Shown: positions 56,658-64,000 of the stretch, one piece after another
Position numbering within the stretch: position 1 is the first letter of the stretch
Layout: every line of letters starts with the position of its first letter
Translations under genes and position numbers: made by a program
Notes under the pieces: model-generated
What the model was told of the DNA's origin: nothing
What the model saw: the letters and a program-made list of their open reading frames with translations, nothing else
Databases searched by the model: none
Source of the DNA: Agrococcus sp. SL85
GTDB lineage: Bacteria; Actinomycetota; Actinomycetes; Actinomycetales; Microbacteriaceae
Reading direction: 5' to 3'
Assembly: GCF_026625845.1 (NCBI RefSeq)
Contig: NZ_CP113066.1
Span: forward strand, 1,178,001-1,242,000
Length of the DNA stretch: 64,000 bases

Positions 56658-57687
56658 GTGCCCAGCTTCCTCATCGTGCGATCCGCCGCCCAGGACGGCA
56701 GGATCGACGCGTTCCGACAGCCGCCGACGCTCGACGTGGGCGGTCGGCGCGCGCCCCTCGACTGGGGCGACGTCACGCTCCACGTGCCCGCGGGCGACCT
56801 GCCGGTGACGCTCTTCGTGACCCGCGCCGACGGCCAGGTCGAGGGCTCGACGATCACCGTGCGCGTGCCGGCCGGCACCGGCACGCGCCTGACGTTCGTG
56901 CCGCCGGACGCACCTGGCGGGCTCGCGCAGCTGCGGATCGACGGCCAGTGGCCCTCCGACGCCTCCATGTACTACTACGCGGCGCGGGATGCGCGCGTGC
57001 TCGTGCCCGCGACGACGCCGATCGCGAGCGCCCCGGCCGCGCCGAGCGCCGGCAGGGGCGGCGCGCAGGCTCGGGCTCGTCGCACCCTCGCCCAGCGCCG
57101 CCGCGCCCGACGAGGCGGCGCCGCGCATCCTCGGCACCTCGTCGCCCCTGCCCTCGGCGCCGTCGCCCGCGGTCGGGCCCACGCCGGGGTCGACCGCCTC
57201 CGTCCCACCGCACGGGTCGAGCTTCGGGCAGCGCACGGGCGCGCTCGTCGACCCGGTGCTGCAGAGCGACGAGCCCGCGCCGGCGCCGGTCGGCGCGATG
57301 CCCTCCGCCGCCGCGCAGCCGCAGCCCTCGGGGCCCGTGCCCGCCCAGGAGCGCGACCTCTACGGCCGGGCGGTGGGCCCGGGCGCCGCGGCCCCCATCC
57401 CGACGCCGGCGGAGTTCGACCGGCTCGAGCGCGCGTCGCACGAGCAGCAGGCGCGGGCCTACGAGGCGTGGCTCGCGGCGCAGCGCCCCGCTGCGCCGCG
57501 GCTCGGCGCGGACCCGCACCACGGGGCGCCCGCGCGCGTCGGCCTCGCCCCGGGCTCGGCCCAGCAGGCACGGCAGGACTGGTACCCGGACCCGTTCCGA
57601 CGCGCCGACCTCCGCTGGTTCGACGGCCGCGGCTGGACCTCCTCGGTGATGCGGGGCGGGCTCCGCGGCACCGACCAGCCTGGCTGA
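56658..57687 (+). CDS. DUF2510 protein with N-terminal all-beta domain (one apparent frameshift)
   Basis: Corrected length 342 residues. Residues 1 to about 115 look all-beta (VTLHVPAGDLPVTLFVTRADGQVEGSTITVRVPAG) and are unassigned. A Pro/Ala-rich linker follows. The C-terminus is a DUF2510 motif: WYPDPFRRADLRWFDGRGWTSSV. An extra G in AGGCT at 57067-57071 breaks the frame after GRGGAQ; removing it gives LGLVAPSPSAAAPDEAAPRILG and the rest. GTG start with GGAGGGAG. DUF2510 proteins are typical of actinobacteria; function unknown. Confidence 0.78.
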
Positions 57688-57758
57688 GCGCGAGCATCCG
57701 GCCCCGCCGGGCCGAGCCGCGCATGCGGCCCGCCCTCGCGCTCGCGCCCTCGGTGCCG

Positions 57759-57764
57759 TAGCCT
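57759..57764 (+). promoter_or_regulatory. -10 element TAGCCT of the DEAD-box helicase, long 5' leader
   Basis: TAGCCT (TANNNT); transcription from about 57771 would leave a leader of about 150 bases before the ATG at 57921. Long leaders are known regulators of cold-inducible DEAD-box genes, but no specific element is recognised. Confidence 0.4.
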
Positions 57765-57920
57765 GGGATGGTCGGCTCGGGACATGGCGCAGGTGTGCGC
57801 CGCGATGGAGTGTCGCCGCGGCCGGAGATCCCGCGAGCACCCTCGCGGTCGACCACCCCCGCGATGATCAGCGGCTTCACCATGCGCGAGCACGTCCTCG
57901 CGCGCAGAGAGATACGAGCG

Positions 57921-60290
57921 ATGGCACGACCCGACGACCGCCCCGGCGGCGCCCGACGACCGAACGACCGACCCGGCTCCCGCAGCCAGGGCCACCGCGG
58001 CTACCGCGACGAGCAGCCCGGCAAGCGCCGCTGGAGCGACGAGGACCGCGACCGCCGCGCGCAGCGCGGCGGCCCCGGCGGCCAGCAGGGCGGCTCGCGC
58101 CGTCCCAACTGGACCCCGCCGGAGGAGCGCGACCGCGAGCGCGGGCGCGGCCCGGCCTTCCGCACGCGCGGCGACGCCCGCGGCGGCCGCGACCACCAGC
58201 GCGACGACCGCCTGCACCGCGGCGAGCGCCCGCGCGGCTTCGACCGCAGCCGCGACGAGCACCACGGCCGTGGCCCGCGCCGCGACGACCGCGGCTTCGG
58301 CGACCGGCCCCGTCGCTTCGAGGACCGCGACGACCGTCCGCGTCGCTTCGAGGACCGCGGCCCGCGCCGCGACGTCGGGGGCGACCGCCGCGACGACCGT
58401 CGTCAGGACGACCGTCCGCGCCGGTTCGAGGGTCGCGACGAGCGTGGCCCGCGCCGCGACTTCGGCGACCGTCCGCGTCGCTTCGAGGACCGCGAGGAGC
58501 GTGGCCCGCGTCGCGACTTCGGCGACCGCGGCCCCCGCCGCGACTTCGGCGGCGACCGCCGCGATGAGCGCGGCCCGCGCCGCGACTTCGGCGGCGACCG
58601 CCGCGAGGAGCGTGGCCCGCGCCGCGACTTCGGCGGCGACCGCCGCGAGGAGCGTGGCCCGCGCCGCGACTTCGGCGACCGTCCGCGTCGCTTCGAGGAC
58701 CGCGATGAGCGTGGCCCGCGCCGCGACTTCGGCGGCGCCCGCCGCGAGGAGCGTGGCCCGCGCCGCGACTTCGGCGACCGTCCGCGTCGCTTCGAGGACC
58801 GCGAGGACCGCGGGCCGCGCCGCGACGTCAGCGACCGTCGCGACGACCGTCGCCAGGACGACCGTCCGCGTCGCTTCGAGGACCGCGCGCCGCGCGAGGA
58901 CCGCCGCGACGAGCGCCCGCACCGCGACCGCGACGCGCAGCCGCGCCGGGACTCCACCTACTACCCCTCGAACGACGCCAAGCCCTTCGAGGCCAAGGAG
59001 GACGTCGTCCTCGAGCGCCTCGAGGCGCAGGCGACCGCGGCGGCGGACGTCGAGGGCGTCACGTTCGCCGACCTCGGCCTCGGCGCCGGCATCGCGGGCG
59101 CGCTGAAGTCGATGGGCGCCGAGACGCCCTTCCCGATCCAGGCGGCCACGATCCCCGACGTGCTGGCAGGCAAGGACGTGCTCGGCCGCGGCCGCACGGG
59201 CTCCGGCAAGACCATCGCGTTCGGCTCGCCGATCGTCGAGCTGCTGCTGCGCAACCGCCCCGAGCGCCGCGAGATCGGGCGCCCGCCGCGGGCGCTCATC
59301 CTCGCGCCGACGCGCGAGCTCGCCCAGCAGATCAACCACACCGTCATGGGCGTGGGCCGCGCCGTCGGCATCTTCACGACCGTGATCGTCGGCGGCGTCC
59401 GCCAGGGCATGCAGGTGGAGTCGCTGCGTCGGGGCGTGGACATCCTCATCGGCACGCCCGGTCGCATCGAGGATCTCGTCGAGCAGGGCGTCCTCAACCT
59501 CGGCGCGATCGAGATCGCCGTGGTCGACGAGGCCGACCACATGTGCGAGCTCGGCTTCCTCGAGCCCGTGCAGCGCATCCTGCGCCGCACGCGCCCCGGC
59601 AGCCAGAAGCTGCTGTTCTCGGCCACGCTCGACGCGGAGGTCGCCACGATCGTGCGCGAGTTCCTGCCCGAGCCGGCCGTGCACGAGGTGGCGGGCGAGG
59701 ACCAGGCGACCTCGACGATCGACCACCAGGTGCTCGTGACCGATCGCTACGACAAGGACGCGGTGCTCGAGCAGATCGTGCGCAACCCCGGCCGCATCGT
59801 GGTCTTCACCCGCACCCGCGCCTACGCGGAGCGGCTGCAGGAGCAGTTCACCGACGCGGGCGTCACGGCCGTGAGCCTCCACGGCGACCTCACGCAGGCG
59901 CGCCGCAACCGCTCGCTCGAGAAGCTGCGCCGCGGCAAGGTCGACGTGCTCGTCGCCACCGATGTCGCGGCCCGCGGCATCCACATCGACGACGTCGCGC
60001 TCGTCGTGCAGGCCGATCCGCCGGACGAGTACAAGACCTACCTGCACCGCTCCGGCCGCACGGGCCGCGCGGGCCGCGACGGCCGCGTCGTGACCGTCAT
60101 CGCCCCGGCCCGCCGCAAGCGCATGCAGCAGCTGCTGGAGCGCGCCGAGATCGAGGCGCCGATGCTGCCCGTCGTCCCCGGCGACGACCTGCTCGACACG
60201 CTCACGGTCATCGAGGCGGCCGAGGCGGAGGCGGTGGAGGCCCCCGCGGCCGAGCCCGCCGCCGCGTCCGAGGCTCCCGCGGAGGACTGA
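57921..60290 (+). CDS. DEAD-box RNA helicase with long R/D-repeat N-terminus
   Basis: 789-residue ATP-dependent RNA helicase for rRNA assembly or mRNA decay. Residues 1 to about 345 are a low-complexity, highly charged region with repeats such as [17 protein letters not shown]. The core follows: Q motif [16 protein letters not shown] (427-431), [16 protein letters not shown] (536-539), [27 protein letters not shown] and [10 protein letters not shown]. The ATG at 57921 is chosen ([10 protein letters not shown]) with an AGAGAG site; earlier in-frame starts (57768) are possible. The repeats are at the N-terminus, whereas related helicases usually carry basic tails at the C-terminus. Confidence 0.9.
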   Translation: MARPDDRPGGARRPNDRPGSRSQGHRGYRDEQPGKRRWSDEDRDRRAQRGGPGGQQGGSRRPNWTPPEERDRERGRGPAFRTRGDARGGRDHQRDDRLHRGERPRGFDRSRDEHHGRGPRRDDRGFGDRPRRFEDRDDRPRRFEDRGPRRDVGGDRRDDRRQDDRPRRFEGRDERGPRRDFGDRPRRFEDREERGPRRDFGDRGPRRDFGGDRRDERGPRRDFGGDRREERGPRRDFGGDRREERGPRRDFGDRPRRFEDRDERGPRRDFGGARREERGPRRDFGDRPRRFEDREDRGPRRDVSDRRDDRRQDDRPRRFEDRAPREDRRDERPHRDRDAQPRRDSTYYPSNDAKPFEAKEDVVLERLEAQATAAADVEGVTFADLGLGAGIAGALKSMGAETPFPIQAATIPDVLAGKDVLGRGRTGSGKTIAFGSPIVELLLRNRPERREIGRPPRALILAPTRELAQQINHTVMGVGRAVGIFTTVIVGGVRQGMQVESLRRGVDILIGTPGRIEDLVEQGVLNLGAIEIAVVDEADHMCELGFLEPVQRILRRTRPGSQKLLFSATLDAEVATIVREFLPEPAVHEVAGEDQATSTIDHQVLVTDRYDKDAVLEQIVRNPGRIVVFTRTRAYAERLQEQFTDAGVTAVSLHGDLTQARRNRSLEKLRRGKVDVLVATDVAARGIHIDDVALVVQADPPDEYKTYLHRSGRTGRAGRDGRVVTVIAPARRKRMQQLLERAEIEAPMLPVVPGDDLLDTLTVIEAAEAEAVEAPAAEPAAASEAPAED
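58300..58900 (+). repeat. Coding tandem repeats in the DEAD-box helicase
   Basis: Degenerate 30-50 base units built from codons for [17 protein letters not shown] and GDRREER reiterate at least ten times. Near-identical units (for example between 58560 and 58680) indicate recent expansion by slippage or recombination; all unit lengths keep the frame. Confidence 0.85.
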
Positions 60291-60373
60291 CGCCGCACCG
60301 ATCCGGCCCCGTCGTCGCCCCCGGCGACCGCGGGGCCGGATCGTCGTCTGCGGGGAGGCACAGGCTGCGGGCG

Positions 60374-60379
60374 TAGCGT
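60374..60379 (+). promoter_or_regulatory. -10 element TAGCGT, leaderless promoter
   Basis: TAGCGT; last T 7 bases before the ATG at 60386. Confidence 0.55.
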
Positions 60380-60385
60380 GGGGCC

Positions 60386-61145
60386 ATGCGCATCGTCGTG
60401 ATCGGCGGATCAGGGAACGCGGGCTCGGCCATCGTGCGGGCGCTCGGCAGGAGCGGCGCGGAGGCCGTGCCGCTCTCGAGGTCCGGCAAGGCCATCGCGG
60501 GCGCCCCGGGCGTCGCGGCCGACATCGTCTCGGGCGAGGGCCTCGACACGGCCTTCGCGGGCGCGGAGGCGATCGTCGACGCCTCGAACTCGCGGAACCC
60601 GCTCGACCTCCGCCCCTTCACCGTCGGCGCCCGCAACGTCGTCGCGGCCGCGGAGGCCGCGGGCGTCGAGCGGGCCGTCGTGCTCTCGATCCTCGGCGTC
60701 GACCGCTCGAAGGCTGTCCTACCACCGCAAGAAGCTCGAGCAGGAGGACGTCTACCGCGCCTCCGCGCTCGAGGCGGTCGCCGTGCGCGCCTCGCAGTTC
60801 CACGAGTGGCCCGTCGACATGTTCGAGGCGGGCGCCGCGCTCGGCGCGATCCCCGTGATGCTCGGCGGCCGCCTGCAGACGGTCGACGTGGGCGAGGTCG
60901 CCTCGCTCGTCGCCGACGAGGCGACGGAGCCCTCCGGCAAGGAGATCGTGCCGATCGCGGGACCGCAGGTGCGCGTCTCGCGCGATCTCGCGAAGGCGTG
61001 GCAGGCCGCGACGGGCGCGCGCGGGCTCATCGTCAACGGCCCGTTCCCGCCCTCGCTGCTCGAGTACGTGCGCTCGGGGGCCAACCTCACCGAGGAGCGC
61101 AAGGGCCGCGTCACCTTCGAGGAGTGGCTCGCGCGCAGGCGCTGA
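60386..61145 (+). CDS. NAD(P)-binding (NmrA/SDR-like) protein (one apparent frameshift)
   Basis: Corrected length 252 residues. Rossmann start MRIVVIGGSGNAGSAIVRALG with GxxGxxG loop; middle part VVLSILGVDRSK. An extra G in AGGCT at 60711-60715 breaks the frame; removing it gives LSYHRKKLEQEDVYRASALEAVAVRASQFHEW, matching atypical SDRs with the YxxxK-like region, and it ends at 61145. Leaderless start. Uncorrected, the first frame reads on into the next gene, which could be misannotated as a fusion. Function: oxidoreductase or NADPH sensor, undefined. Confidence 0.82.
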
Positions 61146-61171
61146 GCCGGGCAGCCGAGGGGCGGCCGAGC

Positions 61172-62314
61172 ATGGGAGCCGTGCAGGGGATCGCCGACGA
61201 GGCGGTGCGCGCGCACGGGGTCCCTGGCGTCGTCGCGGCGATCGCTCGACCGGTCGACGAGGACGTCGGGGTCGCGGGGGCGCGCACGATCGGCGGGCCG
61301 CCGATGGAGCGCGGCACCGTGATGCGGATCGCCTCGGTGACGAAGCCGATCGTCGCCGTCGCGACGCTCGCGCTCGTCGACCGCGGCGCGCTGCGGCTCG
61401 ACGACCCCGTCGAGCGCTGGCTGCCGGAGCTCGCCGCGCCGCGGGTGCTGCGCGACCCCTCCGGACCGCTCGACGACACCGTGCCGGCGGAGCACCCGAT
61501 CGAGGTCGGGCACCTGCTCGCGCTCCGCGGCGGCCTCGGCTTCACCACCGACTTCGACGCCCCGCTCGCGCACGCGCTCGCCGGGCTCGGCCAGGGGCCG
61601 CCGGATCCCGCGTGCGCGCGGCCGCTCGACGAGTGGCTCGCGGCGATCGCGCAGGTGCCGCTCGCGCACCAGCCGGGCGCGGGCTGGACCTACAACACCG
61701 GCCTCGACCTCGCCGGCGCGCTGCTCGCGCGACTCGGCGGCTGCCTGGGCGCGGTGCTCGACGAGACGGTGCTCGGCCCGCTCGGGATGCGGGAGACCGG
61801 ATTCCGGCTGCGACCGGAGCAGGTGGCGCGCACGGCCACCTCGTACCGCTTCGAGGGCGACGCCCCCGTCGTCGTCGATCCGCCCGACGGCGGCTGGGCG
61901 GGGGAGGTGGCCTTCGAGTCGGGCGCCTCGGGCCTCGTCTCGACGCTCGACGATCTGCTCGCGCTCGGCCGGATGCTCGTCGACGGCGGGCGGTCCGGCT
62001 CCGGCGAGCAGGTGCTCTCGGCCGAGTCGCTCGCCCTGCTGCTGCGGCCGGGCGCGCCGAGCGATCCGGCCGACCCGTTCCTCGACGGCCAGTCGTGGTC
62101 GCTCGGCGGCTCCGTCGACGTCGTCGAGCGCGAGCCGTGGCACGCGCTCGGCCGCTACGGCTGGATGGGCGGCACCGGCACCGCGCTGTACGCCTACCCG
62201 CGCTCGCGGCAGGTGGCGGTGTGGCTCACGCAGCGCCAGCTGGCCGCGCCCGACGACGCAGAGCGGCTCGTGCCGCTGCTCGCCCGCGCGGCCGAGCGCG
62301 ACCGCGCCGCCTGA
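61172..62314 (+). CDS. Serine hydrolase, beta-lactamase/esterase family (class C-like)
   Basis: 380-residue penicillin-binding-protein-like hydrolase. Catalytic Ser55-x-x-Lys58 in ASVTKPI; Tyr174-Asn175 in WTYNTGLDLAG as the second motif; WMGGTGT near the C-terminus as the third. No signal peptide, so cytoplasmic, which fits an esterase or peptidase rather than a beta-lactamase. ATG 61172 begins MGAVQGIADEAVRAHGVPGVV. It lies 26 bases after the NAD(P)-binding gene and may share its transcript. Natural substrate unknown. Confidence 0.85.
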   Translation: MGAVQGIADEAVRAHGVPGVVAAIARPVDEDVGVAGARTIGGPPMERGTVMRIASVTKPIVAVATLALVDRGALRLDDPVERWLPELAAPRVLRDPSGPLDDTVPAEHPIEVGHLLALRGGLGFTTDFDAPLAHALAGLGQGPPDPACARPLDEWLAAIAQVPLAHQPGAGWTYNTGLDLAGALLARLGGCLGAVLDETVLGPLGMRETGFRLRPEQVARTATSYRFEGDAPVVVDPPDGGWAGEVAFESGASGLVSTLDDLLALGRMLVDGGRSGSGEQVLSAESLALLLRPGAPSDPADPFLDGQSWSLGGSVDVVEREPWHALGRYGWMGGTGTALYAYPRSRQVAVWLTQRQLAAPDDAERLVPLLARAAERDRAA

Positions 62315-62372
62315 GGGCCGCGGCCGCCCACACCCGCCCGGCGCCGCGGCGCGCCGCGTCGGCGGCCGCGCC

Positions 62373-62378
62373 TAGGGT
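62373..62378 (+). promoter_or_regulatory. -10 element TAGGGT of the recQ gene
   Basis: TAGGGT (TANNNT); transcription from about 62385 leaves a 23-base leader with the ribosome site CGGAGGGGGAG before the GTG at 62408. Confidence 0.5.
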
Positions 62379-62407
62379 GGGAGGCGCACACGAGCGGAGG
62401 GGGAGCC

Positions 62408-64000
<1,593 letters not shown>

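Noticed and set aside
58300..58900. CRISPR-like repeat array
   Set aside because: Repeats are coding, keep the frame, vary in length, have no unique spacers, and no cas genes are present.
60386..62314. An SDR-serine hydrolase fusion protein of 642 residues
   Set aside because: It arises from the insertion at 60711-60715, which shifts the SDR into the frame of the following gene. The SDR continues in another frame to its own stop at 61145.

Overview
This window is a very GC-rich stretch of a Gram-positive actinobacterial chromosome, most likely from the family Microbacteriaceae (something like Agrococcus; this is inference from gene content, not a search). Supporting signs are an LPXTG pilin with a class C sortase, DUF3073, DUF3817, DUF2510 and DUF4190 proteins, a mycothiol-type DinB/MDMPI protein, a sterol-carrier protein next to purD, an ECF42-type sigma factor with a DGPF partner, and many promoters of the form TANNNT placed 7-8 nt before a start codon (leaderless mRNAs). 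Genes are packed closely on both strands. No rRNA, tRNA, CRISPR array, prophage or insertion sequence was seen, and no gene-free stretch exceeds 300 bases.

Layout. 1-1733: end of a pilus operon (pilin, sortase). 1753-8039: SpoU/TrmH methyltransferase, then Nei-type glycosylase and Lhr helicase on the minus strand. 8123-10528: ECF sigma factor, DGPF protein and alpha/beta hydrolase operon. 10696-12117: argG. 12246-14633: three SRPBCC-domain genes in a row. 14792-16357: secreted trypsin-like protease and an FBP zinc protein. 16637-19920: YhgE/Pip membrane protein, a degenerate ABC ATPase and a divergent TetR regulator over a clear palindromic operator. 19959-48512: a loose purine supercluster (purA, purL, purQ, purS, purC, purD, purF, purM) mixed with a GT2 glycosyltransferase, chorismate mutase, acyl-CoA ligase, zinc protease, two CNNM transporters, an AtoE-type transporter, a macrolide-phosphotransferase-like gene and the threonine-to-glycine pair tdh-kbl. 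48645-52386: two DUF4190 proteins, serine dehydratase, DUF3073 and a two-gene CrcB fluoride exporter. 52459-62314: MerR/TipAS regulator, RND pump, DUF2510 protein, DEAD-box helicase with a long repetitive N-terminus, an NAD(P)-binding protein and a serine hydrolase. 62408 to the end: a RecQ helicase cut by the window edge.

How the genes fit together. Eight of the de novo purine/AMP genes lie within about 29 kb. tdh-kbl makes glycine, the substrate of PurD, directly beside purM. Lhr plus Nei form a DNA-repair pair. The tetR-ABC-yhgE and crcB-merR divergons each have overlapping promoters.

Most important observation: eight genes are broken, or internally scrambled, by thirteen one-base insertions, and every one falls in the middle of an AGCT tetranucleotide (AGCT becomes AGCCT or AGGCT). 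This is far too regular for mutation. It looks like a systematic consensus error at a modified AGCT motif, so these genes are probably intact in the organism. Coordinates given for them span the corrected gene.
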